A DNA stretch of 64,000 nt from Epidermidibacterium keratini (GTDB lineage Bacteria; Actinomycetota; Actinomycetes; Mycobacteriales; Antricoccaceae), in contig NZ_CP047156.1 in assembly GCF_009834025.1 (NCBI RefSeq), positions 2,936,067-3,000,066 on the forward strand, in the 5' to 3' direction. Of this stretch, positions 1-13,113 are shown one piece after another; within the stretch, counting starts at the first letter, position 1, and each line of letters begins with the position of its first letter. Position numbers and translations under genes: made by a program. Under the pieces are notes generated by a model that was given only the letters and a program-made list of their open reading frames with translations, ran no database searches and was not told the origin of the DNA.

Positions 1-4
1 GGGT

Positions 5-2014
<2,010 letters not shown>

Positions 2015-2051
2015 TGGTCGGCGGCCCTGACCACGACCCCCTAGGCAGCAG

Positions 2052-3458
2052 ATGAGCATCCCGCAGAAGATCGCCGGTCGCTACACCGTGGAGCGCGCGC
2101 TCGGTAAAGGCGGGATGGGGACCGTCTGGCTCTGCCTCGACGAGGCGCTCGGGCGCAAGGTCGCGATCAAGCAGATCAACCCCGGCGCCAACTTCGACGG
2201 TCAGGAGATCGACCGCGCCCGCCGCGAGGCGCGCACTATCGCCTCGATCGACGACCCGCACGTCGTGCGCATCCACGACATCATCGAGGACGAGGGCAGC
2301 CTCTGGCTGGTGATGGAGTACGTCGACGCGCAGAACCTGCAGGAGATCGTCGCCGAGCGCGGACGCCTCGAGCCGGAGTACGTCGCGAAGATCGGCGCGC
2401 AGGTCGCGACCGCTCTCGCCGCCGCACACCGGCGCGGGATCTTGCACCGCGATGTGAAGCCGGCCAACATCCTGGTCGCCGAGTCCGGCGATGCCAAGCT
2501 CGTCGACTTCGGCATCGCCCGAATCGAGGAAGACGAGCAGATCACCCGCCAGGGCGTGATGAGCGGGACCCCGGTCTACTTCTCACCCGAGCTGGCACGC
2601 ACCGGCGAGCCGGACTACCCGGCCGACGTGTGGGCACTTGGCGCGACGCTTTATGCGGCGGTGGAGGGTCGGGCGCCGTACGCCGACCAGGGCACCGCGG
2701 TCGCGATGCTGCACCGGATCGCCTCGGAGCCTCCGCGCCCGATGGAGCATGCCGGGCCACTGGGCGGCGTACTCGCCGGGATGATGGACCCGGACCCGCA
2801 GGCCCGGTGGGACATGCAGGAGTCGGCGGAGCGGTTGAGCAGCTTCGCGAGCGGCGACGGGGCAACGATCATGCTGCCGGCGCAGGTTGATCCCGAAGAC
2901 GAGCGGCGCACGCAGATGTTCGCGCCGGCCGATTCCTCCACTGCCCAGCTACCTCGCACGAGCCCACCGCCGCCCCCTTTGCGACCGCGACCCGCGGCGC
3001 GGCCGGTGCAGCAGGCGCGCCCGCTCCCGCCGGAGGAGCCCGAAGAGAGCCGAGGGGGCAAGGGCTGGGTGTTTGCGCTCGTTGGACTGCTGGCGGTCGC
3101 CGGTGTCGGCCTGGCGATCTGGTTGTTCAGCGACTCGAGCGGCAGCGATGATCCGGCCGATACCTCGACGACGACCGAGCAGACCACGACCGAGCAGACG
3201 ACCGAGCAAACGCAAGAGACGACCCAGGCGCCGACGACTGAGCAGACGCAGGAGCCGACCCAAGAGCAGACGCAGGAGCCGCCCACGACGCGGCCGCCGG
3301 AGACGACTCAGCCGTCGCCGACGACGACTCAACCGCCACAGACGCAGGAGCCCGAGCCCACGACGCCCCCACAGACCGGGCCAGGCAGTGGCAACGGAAA
3401 TGGGAACGGCAACGGCAACGGGAACGGCGGAAACTCCGCGCCTACGCCCACGGCCTGA
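2052..3458 (+). CDS. Membrane-anchored Ser/Thr protein kinase with low-complexity outer tail
   Basis: A 468-residue Hanks-type kinase. The catalytic domain covers about residues 8-270: glycine loop GKGGMGTV, VAIK lysine, HRDVKPAN loop with Asp134, and DFG at Asp152. A Pro-rich juxtamembrane stretch follows, then one membrane span at about residues 339-360, then roughly 105 residues made almost wholly of Thr, Glu, Gln and Pro that end in a Gly-Asn alternation. The kinase domain should be cytoplasmic and the tail outside. There are no PASTA repeats, so this is not a canonical PknB, and its ligand cannot be guessed. It starts 37 bases after the DUF255 gene and converges on the hemolysin III gene. 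The ATG at 2052 begins a standard kinase N-terminus (IPQKIAGRYTVERALGKGG). Confidence 0.92.
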   Translation: MSIPQKIAGRYTVERALGKGGMGTVWLCLDEALGRKVAIKQINPGANFDGQEIDRARREARTIASIDDPHVVRIHDIIEDEGSLWLVMEYVDAQNLQEIVAERGRLEPEYVAKIGAQVATALAAAHRRGILHRDVKPANILVAESGDAKLVDFGIARIEEDEQITRQGVMSGTPVYFSPELARTGEPDYPADVWALGATLYAAVEGRAPYADQGTAVAMLHRIASEPPRPMEHAGPLGGVLAGMMDPDPQARWDMQESAERLSSFASGDGATIMLPAQVDPEDERRTQMFAPADSSTAQLPRTSPPPPPLRPRPAARPVQQARPLPPEEPEESRGGKGWVFALVGLLAVAGVGLAIWLFSDSSGSDDPADTSTTTEQTTTEQTTEQTQETTQAPTTEQTQEPTQEQTQEPPTTRPPETTQPSPTTTQPPQTQEPEPTTPPQTGPGSGNGNGNGNGNGNGGNSAPTPTA

Positions 3459-3470
3459 GGTGAAGGACCC

Positions 3471-4217
3471 CTAGACGAGGGGGGAGTTGTAGAGGGCGAG
3501 CATGACGGCGATGTAGTGCGAGGTCGCAGCCAACAGAGTGAAGGCGTGGAAGACCTCGTGGTAGCCGAAGTGTCCCGGGCGCGGGTTGGGCCGCTTGGCC
3601 GCGTAGCAGATCGCGCCGACTGAGTAGCAGACTCCGCCGAAGATCAGCAGCACCAGTGCCGCGACGCCGCCGTTGGTCAGCAGCGGGCCGAGCACGAAGG
3701 CCGCCGCCCATCCGACCGTGATGTAGATGGGTACGCCGAGCCAGCGCGGCGCGGTCGGCCAAAACAGCTTCAGCACGATGCCCGCGAAGCAGCCGGTCCA
3801 CACGGTGCCCAGCACCCACCAGCGAGTCGCACCATCGAGAGCGATGAAGCCGAACGGTGCGTAGGTCCCCGCGATGAACAAGAAGATCATCGAGTGGTCG
3901 AGGCGCTTCATGATCTTCCAGCCGCGGTTGCTCCAGCGGCGGCGGTGATAGAGCGCCGACGTACCGAACATCGCCAGCATGCTCGCGCAGTAGAGCGAGG
4001 CGCCTAATGCCGCTCGGCCACTTTCGAGGGCAGCGAGCGGGATGAGTACGCCGGCCTGGAAGACGGCCGCGATGAATGCAAACACGTGCAGCCACCCGCG
4101 CCACGTCGGGCGGGTGTCTAGCGGTTCGTAGTCGGCATCGGACTCGGCGAGCGTGCGTTCGATCTCGCGCTTGGCATCAAGCAGCTCGTCGGCAATCGGC
4201 CGTGTCTTCGTGGTCAC
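3471..4217 (-). CDS. Hemolysin III / PAQR family membrane protein
   Basis: A 248-residue polytopic protein with about seven membrane spans. It carries the conserved family features: RLDHSMIFLFIAGTYAPF in the middle and HEVFHAFTLLAATSHY near the C-terminus, supplying the Asp and His residues thought to bind a metal in PAQR-type hydrolases. The name comes from a Bacillus cereus homologue; true haemolytic activity is not implied. The GTG at 4217 is preceded on the minus strand by TACCGT and exactly six bases, so the transcript may start at the codon itself. It is divergent from the Z-prenyl synthase gene across a short region with a perfect inverted repeat at 4239-4258. Confidence 0.88.
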   Translation of the reverse strand: MTTKTRPIADELLDAKREIERTLAESDADYEPLDTRPTWRGWLHVFAFIAAVFQAGVLIPLAALESGRAALGASLYCASMLAMFGTSALYHRRRWSNRGWKIMKRLDHSMIFLFIAGTYAPFGFIALDGATRWWVLGTVWTGCFAGIVLKLFWPTAPRWLGVPIYITVGWAAAFVLGPLLTNGGVAALVLLIFGGVCYSVGAICYAAKRPNPRPGHFGYHEVFHAFTLLAATSHYIAVMLALYNSPLV

Positions 4218-4238
4218 GAGATGACGGTACCGCCCAGT

Positions 4239-4258
4239 AACCTACGGTGTCGTAGGTT
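4239..4258. promoter_or_regulatory. 7-6-7 inverted repeat between divergent genes
   Basis: AACCTAC (4239-4245), six bases, then GTAGGTT (4252-4258) form a perfect inverted repeat midway between the divergent hemolysin III and Z-prenyl synthase starts. It sits about 30 bases from the hemolysin III start codon, where the -35 region would be. A repressor site is an inference; no regulator gene is adjacent. Confidence 0.45.
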
Positions 4259-4309
4259 TCGGTCGGATTGGGTGCTACGTCACCGCGCACCGAGCCCAGC
4301 GCGGGGCGC

Positions 4310-4315
4310 TATGGT
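4310..4315 (+). promoter_or_regulatory. -10 hexamer TATGGT, probable leaderless start
   Basis: TATGGT lies exactly six bases before the GTG at 4322. This spacing places the transcription start at or beside the start codon, as in leaderless actinobacterial mRNAs. It recurs at several genes in this window and is the reason for choosing 4322 over the upstream in-frame start at 4268. Confidence 0.5.
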
Positions 4316-4321
4316 CATCGC

Positions 4322-5149
4322 GTGGCAGAGAAGCGCACAACGCTCAAGCGAGCGATAACCAAGGCGCGCAAGGGCGCTAACCGGGTGCTCGGGCCAGTGT
4401 TGTACGGCGCCTACGAGGCGCGGGTGGTCGCCGACCTGCGCGCGCGGACCGTCCCGCGCCACATCGGGGTCATCGTCGATGGCAACCGACGATGGGCCCG
4501 CGAGATGGGCTTCACCGTGCAGGACGGTCACCGCTACGGCGGCGACAAGCTCACCGACCTCATCGAGTGGAGTCAGGAGCTCGGCGTCGAGGTCGTGACG
4601 ATCTGGCTGCTGTCGACCGACAACCTCACCGGCCGCGACCCGGGTGAGATCGAGCCGCTGTTGGAGATCATCGTCGATGTCGCCCACCAGCTCAGCGCAC
4701 CGCGGCACGACTGGCATGTGCGCGTCATGGGGGCGTTGGACCTGTTGCCGGAGCGGATCGCCGACGAGCTGACCCAGGCGGTGGCCAGCACCGAGGGGCG
4801 CAGCGGGATCACGGTCAACATCGCTGTCGGGTACGGCGGGCGGCAGGAGATCGTCGACGCCGTACGCTCCGCGCTGCGCGAGGCAGCCGCCGATGGCCGC
4901 TCGATTGAGCAGATCGCCGAGTCGGTCGCTCTCGAAGACATCTCCGCGCACCTCTACACCAAGGGCCAGCCCGATCCGGACCTGATCATCCGCACCTCGG
5001 GTGAGCAGCGCCTGAGCGGTTTCTTGCTATGGCAGACCGCGAACGCCGAGTTCTACTTCTCCGACGTCTACTGGCCAGACTTCCGCCGGGTGGACTTCCT
5101 GCGCGCCATCCGCGAGTTCGCCTACCGCAGCCGCCGCTTCGGCCGCTAA
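4322..5149 (+). CDS. Z-isoprenyl diphosphate synthase (UppS family)
   Basis: A 275-residue cis-prenyltransferase from the chosen GTG. Conserved blocks are HIGVIVDGNRRWAREMG with the catalytic Asp, the central GYGGRQEIVDAVR, and near the C-terminus DLIIRTSGEQRLSGFLLWQ followed by AEFYFSDVYWPDF. Such enzymes condense isopentenyl diphosphate in cis configuration to make the polyprenyl phosphate carrier for cell-wall synthesis. The neighbouring DUF255 and hemolysin III genes match the context of the mycobacterial short-chain enzyme that makes Z,E-farnesyl diphosphate (Rv1086), so a short-chain product is more likely than a full-length decaprenyl chain; that is inference. An in-frame start at 4268 would add 18 residues outside the conserved region. 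Confidence 0.9.
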   Translation: MAEKRTTLKRAITKARKGANRVLGPVLYGAYEARVVADLRARTVPRHIGVIVDGNRRWAREMGFTVQDGHRYGGDKLTDLIEWSQELGVEVVTIWLLSTDNLTGRDPGEIEPLLEIIVDVAHQLSAPRHDWHVRVMGALDLLPERIADELTQAVASTEGRSGITVNIAVGYGGRQEIVDAVRSALREAAADGRSIEQIAESVALEDISAHLYTKGQPDPDLIIRTSGEQRLSGFLLWQTANAEFYFSDVYWPDFRRVDFLRAIREFAYRSRRFGR

Positions 5150-5176
5150 CCGCGGCGGGGTCGCTAGGCTGCACGC

Positions 5177-5578
5177 ATGGCAAACGAGTACGGCGAACGC
5201 GCCGCGGTCCACCCCGGCGTCCCGGCGCAGTGGCCGTCGGCCTGGAGCAGCGTGGGGCGTCAGGTCGCGATGGGCGCGATCGTGCCCGTGGTCGTGGGCG
5301 TCGTACTCGTCGTGATCCTGGTGCTGACCGATGCCTGGAGCACCGCGTGGTGGTTTGTGCTCATTCCGATCGCCGCGCTGCTCTGGCCGCTGTCGCTGCC
5401 GTTTCGGGTGCGCGGCACGATGCAAAAAGCCAGCGACGCAGGCGACGTCGACGTGACGGTCGGGCAGGTCGGGACGCTGGTGCGGGCGAGGCGCAAGGGG
5501 CTGGGCGTGCACCCGTCCGCGGAAGTTGTTGGTGACCGGGTGCGTTACTACCCGCACGGGGGCGCGCGCCGCCGCTAG
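5177..5578 (+). CDS. Small membrane protein of unknown function
   Basis: A 133-residue protein I do not recognise. After a hydrophilic N-terminus of about 30 residues there are two hydrophobic stretches (about 31-50 and 56-75), suggesting two membrane spans, then a charged C-terminal region ending GGARRR. The ATG is preceded by TAGGCT with exactly six bases between, a leaderless-type arrangement. It lies 27 bases after the Z-prenyl synthase gene and ends just before the promoter region of the str operon. No catalytic motif is visible. Confidence 0.7.
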   Translation: MANEYGERAAVHPGVPAQWPSAWSSVGRQVAMGAIVPVVVGVVLVVILVLTDAWSTAWWFVLIPIAALLWPLSLPFRVRGTMQKASDAGDVDVTVGQVGTLVRARRKGLGVHPSAEVVGDRVRYYPHGGARRR

Positions 5579-5619
5579 CTCGGCGCGACCGGTATCACGT
5601 CGCGCAGCCGCGGACTGCT

Positions 5620-5649
5620 TTGACGTGGCGACGCGGCGGCGGGTACAGT
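5620..5649 (+). promoter_or_regulatory. Candidate promoter of the rpsL operon
   Basis: TTGACG (5620-5625), an 18-base spacer and TACAGT (5644-5649) form a good housekeeping-sigma promoter. Transcription would begin near 5656 and give a leader of about 210 bases before rpsL. The sequence match is direct; the start site is inferred. Confidence 0.6.
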
Positions 5650-5752
5650 TGACCCTTGTGCCCGCGCCGCTGGGTGCCGCAATGGTGTGTGCGGATCCCC
5701 GGTGCGCACTTCATCGCGTCCGACGAGTTGCGCCAAAGACCGGTGAGCCCCG

Positions 5753-5780
5753 AGGCGACACGCCCGGGCGCGTGGGCCGG
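5753..5780 (+). promoter_or_regulatory. Leader element shared with the rpsJ operon
   Basis: These 28 bases in the rpsL leader match 45721-45748 in the rpsJ leader at 26 positions. It contains CACGC...GCGTG, able to form a small hairpin, and an overlapping CCCGG...CCGGG that would compete with it. It ends 85 bases before the rpsL start. A cis-acting RNA element coordinating the two ribosomal operons is likely but inferred. Confidence 0.6.
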
Positions 5781-5865
5781 GACAGCACGACCTAGACACC
5801 CAGCACAGCAGCACCGCGAGGCCTCCGCGCCACGCAATGCGAGTTTGAGGAGACGACGAGGCAGA

Positions 5866-6239
<374 letters not shown>

Positions 6240-6240
<1 letters not shown>

Positions 6241-6713
6241 TGCCTCGCAAGGGCCCCGCACCGCGCCGGCCGGTCATCAACGACCCGGTCTACGGCAGCC
6301 CCGTCGTCACCTCGCTGATCAACAAGGTCCTGCTGTCGGGCAAGCGCTCGACCGCCGAGCGGATCGTGTACGGCGCCCTGGAGGGTGCTCGCATGAAGTC
6401 CGACGGAAGCGACCCGGTCATCACCCTCAAGCGCGCGCTGGACAACGTCAAGCCGGCCCTTGAGGTCAAGAGCCGCCGCGTCGGTGGCGCGACGTACCAG
6501 GTCCCGGTCGAGGTCAAGCCCGGCCGCGCCAACACCCTGGCGCTGCGCTGGCTGGTCACCTTCAGCCGGCAGCGCCGCGAGAAGACCATGACCGAGCGCC
6601 TGATGAACGAGATCCTGGACGCCTCCAACGGGCTGGGAGCCTCGGTCAAGCGCCGCGAAGACATGCACAAGATGGCCGAGTCCAACAAGGCCTTCGCGCA
6701 CTACCGCTGGTAA
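6240..6713 (+). CDS. rpsG: 30S ribosomal protein S7
   Basis: A 157-residue S7, which nucleates assembly of the 30S head and contacts the E-site tRNA. Family blocks are visible: [34 protein letters not shown], and the C-terminal [16 protein letters not shown]. Translation is probably coupled to rpsL through the overlapping TAATG. It is followed by a 10-bp hairpin (6721-6751) before fusA, which may act in processing or partial termination. Confidence 0.98.
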
Positions 6714-6720
6714 CCGTCGA

Positions 6721-6751
6721 GTACGCCGCGCCCGGAATGGTCGCGGCGTAC
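6721..6751 (+). repeat. Hairpin between rpsG and fusA
   Basis: GTACGCCGCG (6721-6730) and CGCGGCGTAC (6742-6751) form a perfect 10-bp stem with an 11-base loop. There is no T-tract after it, so it is more likely an attenuating or RNA-processing hairpin than a full intrinsic terminator. Confidence 0.6.
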
Positions 6752-6846
6752 CGGGCGTTGATGTAAAGGCGTAGGAAGCCGCGACGACCCGCTGGCACCC
6801 GCACCCCTCATCAACCCACTGCAACCCCAGATTGAGAGAGAGCCCC

Positions 6847-8937
<2,091 letters not shown>

Positions 8938-8953
8938 GCGGAGCGATCCCGGT

Positions 8954-8993
8954 ACCTTCGCAGAGAAACACAGCGAAGGTGACGGGGGAGTAA
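8954..8993 (+). repeat. Hairpin and echo of the fusA 3' end
   Basis: ACCTTCGC (8954-8961) and GCGAAGGT (8973-8980) form a perfect 8-bp stem with an 11-base loop between fusA and tuf. Its right arm starts a 21-base segment (8973-8993) that matches the last 21 bases of fusA (8917-8937) at 19 positions, including an in-frame stop codon. It looks like a short duplication of the gene end that became one arm of the hairpin. Confidence 0.65.
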
Positions 8994-9102
8994 CCAACCC
9001 CGCGGCCGCACACCAACTAGCACCACCTGATACTGAATATAAGGTTCAACCAATCGGCACGTCAGTTACGACGTCCAACACGTCCCGAGGAGGACACCGC
9101 CA

Positions 9103-10299
<1,197 letters not shown>

Positions 10300-10317
10300 T
10301 TCGTTTCGCGAATCCGC

Positions 10318-10351
10318 CGAAGGGCCTCTCCCGCAAGGGAGGGGCCCTTCG
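10318..10351 (+). terminator. Intrinsic terminator after tuf
   Basis: A 13-bp stem (10320-10332 with 10337-10349, one wobble pair) and a GCAA tetraloop, followed by TCGTCGTTTCT. It is well placed to end the str operon transcript. Confidence 0.85.
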
Positions 10352-10356
10352 TCGTT

Positions 10357-10413
10357 TCTGCGGTGGACTTTTGAGGTTTACAGGGGCGGTAAACCTCAAA
10401 AACCCGCCGCAGA
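10357..10413. repeat. CTGCGGTG-ended palindrome, copy 1 (core A)
   Basis: Outer arms TCTGCGGTGG (10357-10366) and the near-complement ending at 10413 (one wobble) enclose a perfect 12-bp inner stem TTTTGAGGTTTA / TAAACCTCAAAA (10369-10380, 10390-10401). The same outer ends recur at five other full intergenic palindromes in this window with different inner sequences. There is no T-tract. Confidence 0.8.
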
Positions 10414-10439
10414 TTGGGGTTCTGGTGGCCGGGGGATGA

Positions 10440-10474
10440 CGGCGCGGTGATGGTTGTTCTAACTCACCGCGCCG
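10440..10474. repeat. 11-bp hairpin upstream of the mannosyltransferase
   Basis: CGGCGCGGTGA (10440-10450) and TCACCGCGCCG (10464-10474) are perfect complements around a 13-base loop. It is the third consecutive hairpin in the tuf-mannosyltransferase gap. Function unknown; it may lie in the mannosyltransferase 5' leader. Confidence 0.6.
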
Positions 10475-10535
10475 CCGCACAGGCGCCGCTGGTTTCTGGG
10501 TAACTTCCGCTCGAGGGTGACGCGAAGGGGCGGCG

Positions 10536-12002
10536 GTGCGCAGAGTAGGGCGGTGGCTTGGTGATGTGCGAATCATTGCCGCATTGGGGTTTCTCGCATC
10601 GTTGATGGTGGCGCTCGGCGCCGCGTGCCGCACTGAACGTGTCCCGAACTCGGCGTACTACGGGTGGCTTGAGCGGCTCGGGCTCGGCGCGATCGCCACC
10701 GACGAGATGGGCCGGGTGCTGGTCACCCTCGGGTGCGCGTTGGGCGTTGCCGTCTGGCTGGTGAGCAACCCGCTGCGCTTTCGCGGCCGCCTGCCCGGGT
10801 GGGTGCTCGCGGCCTGGTGCGCCCCGCTTGCGCTCACTCTTCCGGTCCTGAGCACCGACGCCTACGCCTACCTCGACCTCGGTTGGCAGGGCGCCGCCGG
10901 ACATGACCCGTACGTCGCCGGACTCGGCACGCTCGGCGGACCGTTCAGCGACTACATCGTGAACTGGCGTGGGACGCAGTCGCCGTACCCGCCGCTGAGC
11001 CTGCTGATCATGGAGCAGGCCGTGCGGTTGGGCGGCTTTGTGACGTACCCGTCGCTGCTGCTGTTGCGAGTCCCGGCGATCGCGGGGCTTGCCGTGCTGT
11101 GGTGGGTGGTGCCGCGCCTGGCGGCCCGCGTCGGGGCGAGTGCGCGGTGGGCCCGGTGGCTCGTTCCGCTCAACCCGCTGGTGATCGTGCACGGCATCGG
11201 CGGCCTACATCTGGACATCCTCGCCGCCGCGATCGCGATGCTCGCGCTGTATGTCGCGGTGACTCGGCGCGCGTTCGTGCAGGCGGCAGCGCTCGTCGGC
11301 GTGGCGATGCTGATCAAGCAGACGGCGGCGGTCGCACTCGTGCCGATCGCGTTGTACGCCGTTGCCGACGCGGGCCAGCAGCGCGTCACGCTACGGCACT
11401 GGCGTCGTGCGGTTGCCGTCGGTGCTGCTGCCGTCACGGTTTTTGGGGCGGTGTCGCTGCTCAGCTATGGGTTCGGCTGGGTGGGTCCGCTCAGCCACTC
11501 CTCGATGGGCAGCTCGATGGCTCCGAGCAACGTGGCGTGGTCGGTGGTGCGCATGGCCTTCGAGATCGACCACGTGACGCCCGGGTTGGCGATCGTGCGC
11601 CGGATCCTCACCACCGGCGTACTGCTCGTCGCTATCGGCGTGGTCATCGCCCGGTTCGCCGACTCCGCGCTACGCCGCCCGCTGGTGATCAGCGGCTGGT
11701 TGGCGTTTGCCTCGGTCGTCGCTGCGCCGGCGCTGCGCGAGTGGTACTGGATCTTCCCGCTCGCGATGTTGGCACTCGTGCGCGATGTGCGCGCCTATGC
11801 GGCCTGCGTGGGGGTGACGGCGTACGCCATGCTGTCGCTGCCGTTCGCTGAGTACGGGATCGGCGCGGTGCCGACGGGCGAGAAGGTGCTGGTGGCGACC
11901 GCGATCGGCATCGTGCTCACCGTGGTGATGCTGGCGACGCTTGGGCGGTGGGCGTTCCAGTCTGCGCGGGTTCGCGCTGCTTCGGTGACCCCGACCGCCT
12001 AG
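10536..12002 (+). CDS. mptB: Polyprenol-phosphomannose-dependent mannosyltransferase (MptB-like)
   Basis: A 488-residue membrane protein with about a dozen hydrophobic segments, of the GT-C type alpha-(1->6)-mannosyltransferase family. The loop after the early spans, STDAYAYLDLGWQGAAGHDP followed by NWRGTQSPYPPLSLLI, matches the MptB signature, including acidic residues near the catalytic site. MptB builds the mannan backbone of lipomannan-type glycolipids from polyprenyl-phosphate mannose on the outer face of the membrane. The GTG at 10536 follows AAGGGG. Assignment to MptB rather than the paralogous MptA is from remembered sequence resemblance. Confidence 0.8.
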   Translation: MRRVGRWLGDVRIIAALGFLASLMVALGAACRTERVPNSAYYGWLERLGLGAIATDEMGRVLVTLGCALGVAVWLVSNPLRFRGRLPGWVLAAWCAPLALTLPVLSTDAYAYLDLGWQGAAGHDPYVAGLGTLGGPFSDYIVNWRGTQSPYPPLSLLIMEQAVRLGGFVTYPSLLLLRVPAIAGLAVLWWVVPRLAARVGASARWARWLVPLNPLVIVHGIGGLHLDILAAAIAMLALYVAVTRRAFVQAAALVGVAMLIKQTAAVALVPIALYAVADAGQQRVTLRHWRRAVAVGAAAVTVFGAVSLLSYGFGWVGPLSHSSMGSSMAPSNVAWSVVRMAFEIDHVTPGLAIVRRILTTGVLLVAIGVVIARFADSALRRPLVISGWLAFASVVAAPALREWYWIFPLAMLALVRDVRAYAACVGVTAYAMLSLPFAEYGIGAVPTGEKVLVATAIGIVLTVVMLATLGRWAFQSARVRAASVTPTA

Positions 12003-12024
12003 AGTCGAGGCAACGGAGGTGCAC

Positions 12025-13092
12025 ATGTCCCAGACCCCACCTGCTCCCGGCACCGAGCTCGAGTCGGCGATCGCCGAGCACCTGCAGCGCGAGCGCACCC
12101 AGCCGGTCGGTCATCCCGATGGCTACGTGCCGCGCGTTGCCGCGATCAGCGCCCGGTTCGACCCGGCGCTCACCCAGGTCGCGATGGCCTACTTCGGCGT
12201 GCAGTTCCGCGGCGATGAGATCCCGAGCGCCGCGTCCGATGCCCTGCGCGAGCTCGATGCGGACCCCGGCGAGCACGCGCCGGTGCACGCCATCAACGCG
12301 CAGTACGTCGACGAGGCCGGCTTCACCAACCTGGTCGCGATCCGCTACTGGGCCGACGTGACGGCGTACGACGCGTGGAAAGCAGCGCGCCCGGCGTGGA
12401 CCGACCCGTCGCGGGCGAGCGACGGCGTCGGGTTCTTCAGCGAAGTGATCACCCCGAGCGCGGACCGCTTCGAGACTGTCTTTTCCGAGGGCGACGAGCT
12501 TGAAGGCATCGGCGCCGGAGTGGGCTGGCCCAGTGGACCCATCCGCGAGCACGGCTACTGGGGTTCGGCGCGCGACCGGTTCGCGGTCTCGCAGACCGAC
12601 TCCCTCGAGCCGAGCGGGGACCTGCAGATCGAGCGTGATGGCGACGTACTCGTCGTGGCGCCGCTGGGCAACCTGGCGCTGATCCAGTCCGGTCAGGACT
12701 GGTCAGGGATGCCGCAGGATCGCCAGCGGGTCTACCTCGAGGAGGCCGAGCCGGCGCTGCGGGTGGCGATGGACTACCTGCGTGACGACGGCGCCGAGAT
12801 CGGGTGCATCGCCAACCGCTACATGACGGTGCTCGATCGCGACGGCCAGCCGCGGCAGCGTCGCTTCGGGCTGAGCTGGTGGCGCGACCTGCGCGAGCTG
12901 GAGAAGTGGGCCGCCGGTCACCCGACGCACGTCGCGGTGTTCAAGGCCGCCATGCCGGTCATGATGGACCCCGACCCGAACGCGCGGATCTGGCTCTATC
13001 ACGAGGTGAGCGTCGTACCGGCCGACCAGCAGGAGTTCCGCTACTTGAACTGCCACGACCGCACCGGCATGCTCGGCGTCACCCGCCTCTAG
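12025..13092 (+). CDS. Haem-dependent aldoxime dehydratase
   Basis: A 355-residue protein of the phenylacetaldoxime dehydratase family, which turns aldoximes (R-CH=NOH) into nitriles using ferrous haem bound directly to substrate. Family landmarks in order: GYWGSARDRF with the conserved Arg, QSGQDW with the conserved Ser, FGLSWWRDLRELEKWAAGHP followed by THVAVF (His299 and His302, one probably the haem ligand) and WLYHEVSV (His326, candidate catalytic His). ATG 12025 is chosen because GGAGG (12015-12019) is well spaced for it and overlaps the alternative GTG at 12019. No nitrilase, nitrile hydratase or amidase gene lies nearby, which is unusual because such enzymes are often linked. Confidence 0.88.
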   Translation: MSQTPPAPGTELESAIAEHLQRERTQPVGHPDGYVPRVAAISARFDPALTQVAMAYFGVQFRGDEIPSAASDALRELDADPGEHAPVHAINAQYVDEAGFTNLVAIRYWADVTAYDAWKAARPAWTDPSRASDGVGFFSEVITPSADRFETVFSEGDELEGIGAGVGWPSGPIREHGYWGSARDRFAVSQTDSLEPSGDLQIERDGDVLVVAPLGNLALIQSGQDWSGMPQDRQRVYLEEAEPALRVAMDYLRDDGAEIGCIANRYMTVLDRDGQPRQRRFGLSWWRDLRELEKWAAGHPTHVAVFKAAMPVMMDPDPNARIWLYHEVSVVPADQQEFRYLNCHDRTGMLGVTRL

Positions 13093-13113
13093 GCTCCCTG
13101 TCGCAGCGGCGGG

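Noticed and set aside
12019-12024. GTG 12019 as start of the aldoxime dehydratase
   Set aside because: The GTG overlaps the GGAGG ribosome-binding site that serves ATG 12025.
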